The notes under the pieces are model-generated. The model was not told the origin of the DNA, made no database searches, and was given only the letters and a program-made list of their open reading frames with translations. Position numbers and translations under genes: made by a program. 64,000 nt of DNA from Desulfobacteraceae bacterium. GTDB lineage: Bacteria; Desulfobacterota; Desulfobacteria; Desulfobacterales; UBA5852. The DNA is taken from contig JABZFP010000036.1 of NCBI GenBank assembly GCA_014237395.1, positions 1 through 64,000 on the forward strand. Reading direction: 5' to 3'. Below are positions 23,661 to 32,321 of the stretch, one piece after another (position 1 is the stretch's first letter; each line of letters starts with the position of its first letter).

Positions 23661-24830
23661 ATGCGGAAATATAAGGTCACCAAAACTTACGCCGAAATCA
23701 ACCAGAAGATCAAGTCAGGTGAAGTCGTGGTGGTTACGGCGGAGGAAATGATTGATATCGTCCGGAACGAAGGCGCCGAAGAGGCGGCACGCCAAGTGGA
23801 TGTCGTTACGACGGGGACGTTTGCCCCCATGTGCTCTTCCGGCGCCTTCATAAACTTCGGGCATGCCGCGCCGGGCATCAAGGCCTCGCGGGTGTGGTTC
23901 AACAATGTGCCGGCGTATGGCGGCATCGCTGCCGTGGATTGTTATCTCGGCGTCACCGAGCCCTGCGAAGACGACCCCCTGAACCGCGTCTACCCGGGGG
24001 AATTTCGGTACGGTGGTGGTCATGTCATTCAGGATCTCGTGGCCGGCAAGGCCGTCCACCTGAAAGCCACCGGATACGGCACGGATTGCTATCCGCGAAA
24101 AAGTCTGGAAAAAGAGGTCATCCTCAAGGATCTTCCCTATGCGTCGCTATTCAACCCGCGCAATGGCTATCAAAATTATAACTGCGCCGTCAACTGCTCC
24201 AAAAAAACGATTTATACTTACATGGGAGCGCTCAAACCGCGTTTGGCCAATGCCAATTTCTGTTCGGCCGGTCAATTGAGTCCGTTATTTAACGATCCTT
24301 ACTATAAGACCATCGGAATCGGCACCCGGATTTTTCTGGGTGGCGGTGTCGGGTATGTCACCGGGGCGGGGACCCAGCACAAGCCGTCCGCCCAACGCAC
24401 CCCGAAAGGCGTTCCGGTGACGCCCGCCGGGACGATCAGCGTAACGGGCGATTTGAAACGGATGAGTCCCAAGTGGCTGGTGGGCGCCAGCATTCAGGGC
24501 TATGGCTGTTCCCTTTCAGTCGGCCTGGGCGTGCCCATTCCCATACTCAATGAGGAGATGGCGGGTTATACGGGGGTCTCGGACGAGGATCTCTTTACGC
24601 CGATTGTCGATTACAGTCATGATTACCCGAACGGCACCGGCAAAACGCTGGGCCAGGCAAGCTATGCCGAGCTCAGGGCGGGGACCATCCAACTGGATGG
24701 CCATACCATCCAGGCGATACCGCTTTCCAGCATGGTCAGGGCGCGTGAAATCGCGGCCATGCTGAAGGAATGGATCACCAAAGGGAAATTTTATATCGGC
24801 GAACCCCAGGCCACTTTGCCGCCCAATTGA
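23661..24830 (+). CDS. DUF39 family, homocysteine biosynthesis protein (aspartate semialdehyde sulfurtransferase type)
   Basis: 389 residues. It begins KTYAEINQKIKSGEVVVVTA and has FNPRNGYQNYNCAVNCSKKT with two cysteines, LANANFCSAGQLSPLFND with another, and the Gly-rich TRIFLGGGVGYVTGAGTQH. DUF39 proteins convert aspartate semialdehyde to homocysteine with sulfide in methanogens and are common in sulfate reducers. The NIL/ferredoxin or CBS partner domains seen elsewhere are neither fused here nor encoded next to it. It precedes thpR on the same strand. Confidence 0.85.
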   Translation: MRKYKVTKTYAEINQKIKSGEVVVVTAEEMIDIVRNEGAEEAARQVDVVTTGTFAPMCSSGAFINFGHAAPGIKASRVWFNNVPAYGGIAAVDCYLGVTEPCEDDPLNRVYPGEFRYGGGHVIQDLVAGKAVHLKATGYGTDCYPRKSLEKEVILKDLPYASLFNPRNGYQNYNCAVNCSKKTIYTYMGALKPRLANANFCSAGQLSPLFNDPYYKTIGIGTRIFLGGGVGYVTGAGTQHKPSAQRTPKGVPVTPAGTISVTGDLKRMSPKWLVGASIQGYGCSLSVGLGVPIPILNEEMAGYTGVSDEDLFTPIVDYSHDYPNGTGKTLGQASYAELRAGTIQLDGHTIQAIPLSSMVRAREIAAMLKEWITKGKFYIGEPQATLPPN

Positions 24831-24884
24831 CACCAGGCCCTTCCAAGGGCCTGAAACGGACGGTCTGCCACAACACCATCGAAC

Positions 24885-25472
24885 ATGAGTGACGCCTATC
24901 GCGCCTTTATTGCTCTGTCATTGCCCCGCCAGGTAATTGCCTACCTTTCCAAGGTGCAGCATTGCCTGGCCGCTGAAGGCATCCGCGCCAGGTGGGTGCG
25001 GCCGGAAGGGATGCACCTGACGTTGAAATTTATCGGCCGGCTGGCGCCGGAGGTGACCCCGGCGGTTAATGCGGTGCTGGACAGGGCCGCCGCCCACTAT
25101 TCACCGCTTCAGCTGACGGCGCAGGGGCTGGGGGGCTTTCCGAATCGACGCCGTCCGCGTGTTTTATGGGTGGGCATCAGTGGGGAAACGCAGCAATTGG
25201 AGCGCCTTCAGCAGGATATAGATAGCGGATTGGCGGAACTCGGGTGGCCAGGCGAAAAAAGGTCCTTCAAAGGCCATTTGACGTTGGCTCGTGCTCGGGG
25301 GCGCCGTCCTTTTGAACGCAGTATCGAACCGATTGTCGCGCAGTGCGCGCCAAGGGAGCCGTTCGGTTTTGTGGCCGACCAGCTGACCCTGTACCGCAGC
25401 CGTTTACGACCGGAGGGCGCGGTTTATGATACGTGCAGCCAGCGGGTTCTGAACCGTTTGGCAGAGGAATAG
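24885..25472 (+). CDS. thpR: RNA 2',3'-cyclic phosphodiesterase (LigT/ThpR)
   Basis: 195 residues with the two H-x-T-x motifs of the 2H phosphoesterase family: MHLTLKFIGR near residue 45 and GHLTLARARGRR near residue 130. The N-terminus RAFIALSLPRQVIAYLSKVQ is typical. It hydrolyses 2',3'-cyclic phosphates on RNA ends. It lies 54 bp after the DUF39 gene and 146 bp before recA. Confidence 0.92.
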   Translation: MSDAYRAFIALSLPRQVIAYLSKVQHCLAAEGIRARWVRPEGMHLTLKFIGRLAPEVTPAVNAVLDRAAAHYSPLQLTAQGLGGFPNRRRPRVLWVGISGETQQLERLQQDIDSGLAELGWPGEKRSFKGHLTLARARGRRPFERSIEPIVAQCAPREPFGFVADQLTLYRSRLRPEGAVYDTCSQRVLNRLAEE

Positions 25473-25618
25473 CCCGATGCCGCCGGCGCAAGGTGCCATA
25501 TTGATCCTTTCGCCCGGTCGGTCGTCCTACGATGAGGACCGCGGCAGCCTGCGTTGCGCGTAAGATCTTTCGTACCAAACACCAATGATGGTCTTGGCTA
25601 TCATACCAGGAGGAATTT

Positions 25619-26650
25619 ATGGCGAGTACACCGGATAAAGAGAAAGCTGTGGCGTCGGCAATGACCCAGATTGAACGCCAGTTCGGCAAAGGCTCCATCA
25701 TGCGGCTGGGGTCGCAGGAAGTCGTTAAAATCCCTGCTGTTTCCACAGGTTCTCTGGCGCTCGACAAGGCGCTGGGGATCGGTGGATTCCCACGGGGGCG
25801 CGTCATTGAAATATACGGGCCGGAATCCAGCGGCAAGACAACGCTGGCGCTGCATGCTGTGGCGGAATTCCAGAAACAAGGCGGCATCGCGGCCTTCATC
25901 GATGCGGAACATGCGTTGGACACAAACTACGCCCGCAATCTGGGCGTCAACTGTGACGAACTGCTCGTCTCCCAGCCGGATACGGGGGAACAGGCTCTCG
26001 AAATCGCGGATATGCTGGTGCGAAGCGGCGCGGTCGACATCATTGTCATCGATTCGGTGGCGGCGCTTGTGCCGCGGGCTGAAATCGAAGGCGAGATGGG
26101 GGATTCGCATATGGGGCTCCAGGCGCGCCTCATGTCGCAGGCCCTGCGCAAATTGACCGGCACGATTGGTAAGACCAAGACATCGGTTATTTTCATCAAC
26201 CAAATCCGCATGAAGATCGGGATTGTCTTCGGCAACCCGGAAACCACTACCGGCGGAAATGCCCTGAAGTTTTATGCCTCCCTGCGTCTCGATATCCGTC
26301 GGATCGGTGCCATCAAGGAAGGCCAGGAAGTCACCGGCAACCGCACCCGTGTCCGTGTGGTCAAAAATAAGATGGCGCCGCCCTTCCAGGAAGCCGAATT
26401 TGACATTACCTATGGTGAGGGGATTTCCAAAACCGGCGAAATACTGGATGTCGGCGTTGAATGCGGCATCATCGACAAAAGCGGGTCGTGGTACTCCTAC
26501 AAGGGTGAGCGGATCGGGCAGGGGCGGGCGAATGTGAAAAGCTTTTTTGCCGACAACCAGGATATTTACGAGGAGGCACTGCACAGCATTCGCCAGAAAA
26601 TGGGATTCGAAGACACCCCGGAACCGGCGGCCGCCAAGTCCGACAGCTGA
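25619..26650 (+). CDS. recA: recombinase RecA
   Basis: 343 residues. Walker A is GPESSGKTTLALH, the conserved LIIDSVAALVPRAEIEGEMG-type segment reads VIDSVAALVPRAEIEGEMGD, and the L2 region FINQIRMKIGIVFGNPETTT is intact. AGGAGG stands just before the ATG. It promotes strand exchange and LexA cleavage. A dyad GTCC-N8-GGAC (25524-25539) upstream could be an SOS site but matches no consensus I know. recX is not next to it; alaS follows. Confidence 0.98.
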   Translation: MASTPDKEKAVASAMTQIERQFGKGSIMRLGSQEVVKIPAVSTGSLALDKALGIGGFPRGRVIEIYGPESSGKTTLALHAVAEFQKQGGIAAFIDAEHALDTNYARNLGVNCDELLVSQPDTGEQALEIADMLVRSGAVDIIVIDSVAALVPRAEIEGEMGDSHMGLQARLMSQALRKLTGTIGKTKTSVIFINQIRMKIGIVFGNPETTTGGNALKFYASLRLDIRRIGAIKEGQEVTGNRTRVRVVKNKMAPPFQEAEFDITYGEGISKTGEILDVGVECGIIDKSGSWYSYKGERIGQGRANVKSFFADNQDIYEEALHSIRQKMGFEDTPEPAAAKSDS

Positions 26651-26747
26651 CAAATAGTTGCACCCGATACGCATCGAAACACCATCACAAGGCGTTTATC
26701 GGCCTTTGACGCTACGCCGATCGGCCTCCGGGCGATGAGGAGAAACA

Positions 26748-29387
26748 ATGATGACGGGAAATGAAGCACGGCAGACATTTCTGGATTATTTTGCGAAACA
26801 TCATCATCAGACGGTACGGAGTTCTTCACTCGTCCCGGCGGACGATCCCACCCTGCTCTTCACCAATGCCGGCATGGTTCAGTTCAAGCGGACCTTTCTC
26901 GGAGAAGAGAAGCGGGGCTACAATCGTGCCGTAACCTCACAGAAGTGTGTACGGGCCGGTGGTAAACACAACGATCTCGAGAATGTGGGCTACACCGCCC
27001 GTCATCACACCTTTTTTGAAATGCTGGGCAATTTTTCCTTTGGTGACTACTTCAAGGAAAAAGCCATCGACTTCGCCTGGGATTTGCTCACCAACGGCTA
27101 CGGTTTGCCCGCCGACAAATTGTGGGTGTCGATTTATCTCGATGACGACGAAGCCAACGATCTCTGGCGCGATCGAATCGGTGTGCCGGAAGACCGGATA
27201 GTTCGTCTGGGGGAGAAAGACAACTTTTGGGCCATGGGGGATACCGGCCCCTGCGGCCCCTGTTCGGAAATTCACCTGGATCGGGGCGGGGCCTGCGTCC
27301 TGAATAATCCGAATTGTGGCGTCGATTGTGACTGCGACCGGTTCCTTGAAATATGGAACCTGGTTTTCATGCAGTTCAATCGCGATGTTTCCGGAAAAAT
27401 GGAACCCTTGCCCAAACCTAGTATCGATACCGGGCTGGGGCTCGAACGCATCGTTTCCGTGCTGCAGGACGTGGCCTCCAACTTCGATACCGACCTGATC
27501 CTGCCGATCATCCGGCGCACGGAAGCGTTAGCCGGTCGATCGGTGGATGAATCGGTGGAAACCGGTGTGGCCATGAAAGTCATTGCCGATCACAGCCGAG
27601 CGGCAGCTTTTCTGATCGGTGACGGTGTTTTGCCCGCCAACGAGGGCCGGGGGTATGTCTTGCGGAGAATTATGCGCCGCGCCATCCGGTACGGGCGCAA
27701 CATCGGTTTGACCAAGCCCTTCCTGCACGATACCGCCCGGGAGGTCATGACCATCATGAAGCCGGCCTACCCGGAACTGCTCGAAGCGGCACCCTATATC
27801 ACCAGCGTTATTGAAAACGAGGAAGTCCGCTTCTCGGAGACCCTCGATCATGGCCTGCGCGTTTTGAATGATTCCCTGGAGGACCTGCGGGCCAAAGATC
27901 AGAACGTGGTCCCCGGGAACATCATTTTCAAGCTTTACGACACGTTCGGTTTTCCCGTCGATATCGTCCGTGACGTGGTCCGGGACGAGGGGTTGACGCT
28001 CGACATGGATGGGTTCGATACCGCCATGGCGCAGCAACGGGAACAATCACGATCGGTGACGGCCTTTACGACGACCAGTGAGGCCTATCGGACGCTTTCG
28101 GCCGAGGGATTCAGGCCGGAATTCAAGGGATACGACGACTTGACGGCCGACAGCACCGTCATGCTGCTGGTCAAGGACGGCCAGGCGGTTGATGCGGCGA
28201 CCGCCGGCGATCGCGTTGAGATTGTTGCCAAAGAGACCCCCTTTTATGGCGAAGCCGGGGGGCAGGCCGGTGATGTCGGCACCATTACGGCGCCGGATGG
28301 CAGTGGCTTGCAGGTGGATGTCAAGGGAACCGTCAAAGACCCCACCGGGTTGATTATCCACACGGGCCATGTTGAAGCGGGACGCATCGCAACGAACGAT
28401 CCCATCCGGTTGTCGGTCAGCGCCGAAGCACGCCGCGCGACGGCGCGCAATCATACGGCCACCCATATTCTGCATGCCGTCCTGCGGGAAACCCTGGGGG
28501 AGCATGTCAAGCAGGCCGGGTCTTTAGTGGCGCCGGATCGGCTGCGGTTCGACTTTACGCATTTTTCTCAGATCGAACCGGAAACGCTTGTCGCGATCGA
28601 ATCCAAGGTGAACGCTCATATCCAGGAAAACGTGGCGGCGCAAACAGAAGAGATGGATGCGGATCAAGCCTTTCAATCCGGCGCCACCGCGCTGTTCGAA
28701 GAAAAATATGGCGACCGCGTGCGGGTGGTTTCTCTGTCCGCTTTCAGCAAAGAACTTTGCGGCGGCACGCATGTTTCACGGACCGGTGATATCGGGTTCT
28801 TCAAAATCGTCGGTGAATCAAGCGTAGCCGCGGGTGTGCGCCGTATCGAGGCCTTGACCGGCCCATCGGCCCTGCGGCATGTCCAGAAGACGGAACAGGT
28901 ATTGTTTGAGGCGGCGCAGCGTTTGAAGGATGCCCCCCAGAATGTGACCGGTCGGATCGAAAAACTTCTGGCCGAGCATAAGGCCCTTGAAAAGGAAGTG
29001 GAACGTCTCAAATCGGCGATGGCTTCCCGCTCGGTTGCGGAAGCGGCCCGTGATGTCGTCCAGGTGAACGGCGTGAACCTGCTGGCACGCAAGGTCGATG
29101 TGGACAGCCCGGCCGCCCTGCGCGAGATGGTGGACCGCTTCAGGGATAAAATGGCATCGGGTATCGTGGTGCTGGGGGCCGCCAGCGGCGGTAAGGCGCT
29201 CTTGATCGTCGGCGTTACTCCGGATCTGACCGATCGCTATCATGCCGGGTCAATTGTCAAAGCGTTGGCGGCCATGGTCGGAGGCGGTGGCGGCGGCAAA
29301 GCCGATCTGGCCCAGGCCGGCGGCAGCCAGCCGGAAAAATTGGGCGAGGCCATTGCGAAGGCGGAAGAACTGATCGCAACGCTCTGA
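26748..29387 (+). CDS. alaS: alanyl-tRNA synthetase
   Basis: 879 residues, full length. The class II catalytic core includes HHQTVRSSSLVPADDPTLLF, FTNAGMVQFK and GNFSFGDYFK; the editing domain has the zinc-binding NHTATHILHAVLRE and ELCGGTHVSRTGDIG; the C-terminal DHHA1-like part is Gly-rich (MVGGGGGGKADLAQAGG). GAGGAG precedes two ATG codons (26748 and 26751); the second has the better spacing and matches the family start MTGNE. It follows recA by 97 bp. Confidence 0.98.
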   Translation: MMTGNEARQTFLDYFAKHHHQTVRSSSLVPADDPTLLFTNAGMVQFKRTFLGEEKRGYNRAVTSQKCVRAGGKHNDLENVGYTARHHTFFEMLGNFSFGDYFKEKAIDFAWDLLTNGYGLPADKLWVSIYLDDDEANDLWRDRIGVPEDRIVRLGEKDNFWAMGDTGPCGPCSEIHLDRGGACVLNNPNCGVDCDCDRFLEIWNLVFMQFNRDVSGKMEPLPKPSIDTGLGLERIVSVLQDVASNFDTDLILPIIRRTEALAGRSVDESVETGVAMKVIADHSRAAAFLIGDGVLPANEGRGYVLRRIMRRAIRYGRNIGLTKPFLHDTAREVMTIMKPAYPELLEAAPYITSVIENEEVRFSETLDHGLRVLNDSLEDLRAKDQNVVPGNIIFKLYDTFGFPVDIVRDVVRDEGLTLDMDGFDTAMAQQREQSRSVTAFTTTSEAYRTLSAEGFRPEFKGYDDLTADSTVMLLVKDGQAVDAATAGDRVEIVAKETPFYGEAGGQAGDVGTITAPDGSGLQVDVKGTVKDPTGLIIHTGHVEAGRIATNDPIRLSVSAEARRATARNHTATHILHAVLRETLGEHVKQAGSLVAPDRLRFDFTHFSQIEPETLVAIESKVNAHIQENVAAQTEEMDADQAFQSGATALFEEKYGDRVRVVSLSAFSKELCGGTHVSRTGDIGFFKIVGESSVAAGVRRIEALTGPSALRHVQKTEQVLFEAAQRLKDAPQNVTGRIEKLLAEHKALEKEVERLKSAMASRSVAEAARDVVQVNGVNLLARKVDVDSPAALREMVDRFRDKMASGIVVLGAASGGKALLIVGVTPDLTDRYHAGSIVKALAAMVGGGGGGKADLAQAGGSQPEKLGEAIAKAEELIATL

Positions 29388-29625
29388 CACGCCCTGCCGG
29401 CGTTTTGCGCTTCGGGTGGGGTGACCCGCTTACGGGTGCTGCTAAGCAAATCAACCGGAAAGGGTGGCCGCAGGTGGGGCATGGCGCCAGCGGCCGCTGA
29501 TTAACGGCTAACGACTGATCGGCCTGCTTGTCGGGCACCGATCGAAAACGGCCATTGCATCTCCCCCGGGATGATGTGATGATCCGGCCCAGCACCTATC
29601 GGGGTGTTGCGCATAACCATTTTCG

Positions 29626-30456
29626 TCAATCCGTCTTCAGAACGTCGACCATGCTGTAAATACGGCCTTGGCTGCCATCCTGGACTTTGCGGTGTAGATA
29701 GTTGACCGCTTTCAGCGTTCCTTCGACATAGATTTTCCGACCATTGATATTGTGCTTCAATTCGAACATGGCCGTGCCGTCCGGTGACGTCAGGGTGTAG
29801 GTGTGCCAGCCATGGCCGTCCAGGTAGGCTTCCGGGATCCCCCATTGTTGCTTTTGAATCGCCGGGTCGCGCTCTTTTTGAATCTGGTCGTTCGAAAAGT
29901 CGACGCCCATGGCATTGAAATAGCCGACCATGGCTTTGGCCGTGCCGCTCGTGTCGGCTTTGCCCTGCTGGTGGCTTTCATGAACCGTCAGGGTATACCC
30001 CTGGAATAGTCCTGGAAAGTTTTCGGCGCCATAAGCCAGCATGGCCTGCAGGCCGACAATCTGGCGCGCCATGTTGGGTGCGATAACGGCGGATATGGGC
30101 GCTTTGGTGACCGTTTCATGAAGCTCCTGACGATCGCCGCCGGTGGTTCCCATAACGAAAGGCAAGCTATGGGTGCAGTAGAAGCGGGCATTGCGATTGA
30201 CAGCGGAAGGGTGGGTGAAATCGACACTGATGAAACTGTCGTAGCTGTCTTTGATGGTCATGATGGACGCATCCCGGCGATCGGGCCGAATCAACTCGAT
30301 GACCGTGTCTTCGATGGCGATGCGATCGATGTCGATCTCGGGGCCGGTCAGCGAATAGGGAAGCAATGTCAATGCTTCATCACGGGCGATATGGCTGGCG
30401 ATCATCTGGGTCACATTGCCGGGCAGGCCGTTGACCATGACTTTGATAGTGCTCAT
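29626..30456 (-). CDS. dapB: 4-hydroxy-tetrahydrodipicolinate reductase, plant-type DapB family (paralogue 2)
   Basis: 276 residues, co-linear with and very similar to the protein at 602-1438: IKVMVNGLPGNVTQMIASHI at the N-terminus, FVMGTTGGDRQELHE, IAPNMARQIVGLQAMLAYG, and ESHQQGKADTSGTAKAMVG. ATG 30456 is chosen because AGGAG directly abuts the earlier ATG (30462) and is 6 nt from this one. Standing alone between alaS and the murU-amgK gene, it is the better candidate for the housekeeping lysine/diaminopimelate enzyme. Confidence 0.85.
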   Translation of the reverse strand: MSTIKVMVNGLPGNVTQMIASHIARDEALTLLPYSLTGPEIDIDRIAIEDTVIELIRPDRRDASIMTIKDSYDSFISVDFTHPSAVNRNARFYCTHSLPFVMGTTGGDRQELHETVTKAPISAVIAPNMARQIVGLQAMLAYGAENFPGLFQGYTLTVHESHQQGKADTSGTAKAMVGYFNAMGVDFSNDQIQKERDPAIQKQQWGIPEAYLDGHGWHTYTLTSPDGTAMFELKHNINGRKIYVEGTLKAVNYLHRKVQDGSQGRIYSMVDVLKTD

Positions 30457-30542
30457 GGGCATCTCCTAAGCGGGGAGCGTTTTATTAATGGCGCGTTCGT
30501 CTCTTGGCCATACCATGGATCACATCGTTCTTCCACCCTTCT

Positions 30543-32288
30543 TCACGCGCCACCATCGACAGCCGCTGCACGGCCGTTATCATTGGCTGACAGGGCCTCC
30601 GGTATGGCGTCTTTCGCGAGTATGGATAGGATCGGGAAGGCTTGGCGGTCGAAATGGGAGAGGGTTTGCTGCAGGCTTCGAACGGCGGCAGGTATGTAGC
30701 GGGAAAAATGCGGCTTGCCTTTGCGGCGGGTCAGAAACCCATAGGCCCCCAGTATCTGCAGATTCCGGGCCAGGGCGCAGTATCGGTAGGTTTTTTGAAT
30801 TTTGGCCGCAGGGGTGCCGGGGGAGCGCCGGGCCAGCTGTTCGGCAAAGTAAACCAGCAACGTTTCCCGCATGGCGAACGGCAAGTCGACATAGGGGTCG
30901 ATGAGAAGCGAGGCCAGATCATAATGCGGGGGGCCGATGCGCCCGCCCTGGAAGTCAATCAGATAGAATCGGTCTTTCATCACCATGATGTTGCGGGACT
31001 GGAAATCACGGTGCATGAAGCCCACCGGTCTAGCGGTCATGACGGCGTCCGCCAGCCGGTTGAATTCGGACGCCAGCGCCTCGTCATCCGTGTCCATTCC
31101 GAGATAACCGTTGAGAAACGCCTGGACAAAATAGCGGCATTCGCCCTGGAGGACAACCGTCCGGTCATACCGGCGGGTCTGATAGGTCCAGTGCGGATCG
31201 AAATCTTCACCGCCGTCGAACGCCATGGTCAATAACGTGTCGATCACACGGCGATAATCTTTCTCGGTGGCCGATGATCGGCCCGTATTGCGGACACGCG
31301 CCTGGTAGTTTTCGGAGCCCAAGTCTTCCATGAATACCAGCCCCGCGAACGGATCTTCCAGATAGATCTGCGGCACGGGCAGGCCTTTGCGGTGCAGATG
31401 CTGCCCAATGGCGACGAAGGCTTCGGCTTCACAGGTGCCTTCGGAAGGCTTGATGCCGTGGTCGACGACGATCATGCGCGTTTTTCCCGAGCGCAGGCGG
31501 TACCATTGACGGTCGGAGCCGTCTCCGGGCAGCGGCTGCCATTCGATGGCCGCCGGGGGGGCCGCTTCACCTGCCTGAAGCAGGGCCTCCTGGGCCATGA
31601 TGCTGCGGGCCATGGCCTGATAGCGTTCCGGCGTCCCCAAATCCGACCATTGCAACGGTTCGGGGATATAGGCCGCAAGGCGGTGGCCGTCGGCAATCAT
31701 GGCCTGAAAGGCATCGATGCTGCTGGCGAATCCCTCCGACGGCAAATAGGCGAGGATGGCATCGTTCAGCATCTGGATGCCGGTGAAGGTCAGCTGCCGG
31801 GCTTCGTGGGGCATGGTTCCGGCCGGCGATTCCCCAAAGGCGACAACCGTGTCGGTTGAATCGACAACAACCGAATTGAAGGCCGGATGGTCACACAGCG
31901 TCAGGCTGGCCGGCTGACCGTGGGCCTGGTGAAAGCGATAGAAGGCCCGGAAATCCAAATCCGTGACAATATCGCTGTTTACCACTAGGAGACCTTCAGA
32001 CTGCCAGATATCCGCGGTGTTGCGGATCGCGCCGCCCGTGCCGAGGATCGTCGATTCGTGACGCGTCACGATGGTTGCGGCATACGACTGCCGATGAAGG
32101 AAGTCTTCGATCCGCTGGTGCAGGTGGTGGGTATTGACAATGACGGTGTGGGCACCCGCCGCGATCAAACGCCGGATCATGATATCCAGCAGGGGCTGCC
32201 CGTTTAACGTGAACAAGGGTTTGGGGGTATGGTCGCTATAGGGGCGCAGCCGGCTGCCGAAGCCCGCCGCCAGTACAAGCGCTATCAT
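30543..32288 (-). CDS. fused sugar nucleotidyltransferase and sugar kinase (MurU-AmgK type)
   Basis: 581 residues in two enzymes. The N-terminal 235 or so residues are an NTP-transferase with LAAGFGSRLRPYSDHTPKPL (G-x-R-x-x-P-x-T-x-x-x-P-K type) and NSDIVTDLDF. From about 255 on it is an aminoglycoside phosphotransferase-like kinase with FMHRDFQSRNIMV (H-x-D-x(4)-N) and YLIDFQGGRIGPPHYDLA. In Pseudomonas AmgK phosphorylates MurNAc/GlcNAc at C1 and MurU makes UDP-MurNAc; here both are joined, MurU part first. It is 33 bp after plsB on the same strand. The NamZ-like gene at 35800 would supply MurNAc. Sugar specificity is inferred. Confidence 0.82.
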   Translation of the reverse strand: MIALVLAAGFGSRLRPYSDHTPKPLFTLNGQPLLDIMIRRLIAAGAHTVIVNTHHLHQRIEDFLHRQSYAATIVTRHESTILGTGGAIRNTADIWQSEGLLVVNSDIVTDLDFRAFYRFHQAHGQPASLTLCDHPAFNSVVVDSTDTVVAFGESPAGTMPHEARQLTFTGIQMLNDAILAYLPSEGFASSIDAFQAMIADGHRLAAYIPEPLQWSDLGTPERYQAMARSIMAQEALLQAGEAAPPAAIEWQPLPGDGSDRQWYRLRSGKTRMIVVDHGIKPSEGTCEAEAFVAIGQHLHRKGLPVPQIYLEDPFAGLVFMEDLGSENYQARVRNTGRSSATEKDYRRVIDTLLTMAFDGGEDFDPHWTYQTRRYDRTVVLQGECRYFVQAFLNGYLGMDTDDEALASEFNRLADAVMTARPVGFMHRDFQSRNIMVMKDRFYLIDFQGGRIGPPHYDLASLLIDPYVDLPFAMRETLLVYFAEQLARRSPGTPAAKIQKTYRYCALARNLQILGAYGFLTRRKGKPHFSRYIPAAVRSLQQTLSHFDRQAFPILSILAKDAIPEALSANDNGRAAAVDGGA

Positions 32289-32321
32289 GGGCCGGAGACT
32301 CCATGGGGCCTGCTGCGGTCG

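Noticed and set aside
25524..25539. GTCC-N8-GGAC dyad upstream of recA as a LexA site
   Set aside because: It matches no LexA consensus known to me for this group, and a 4-bp dyad is too common to claim.
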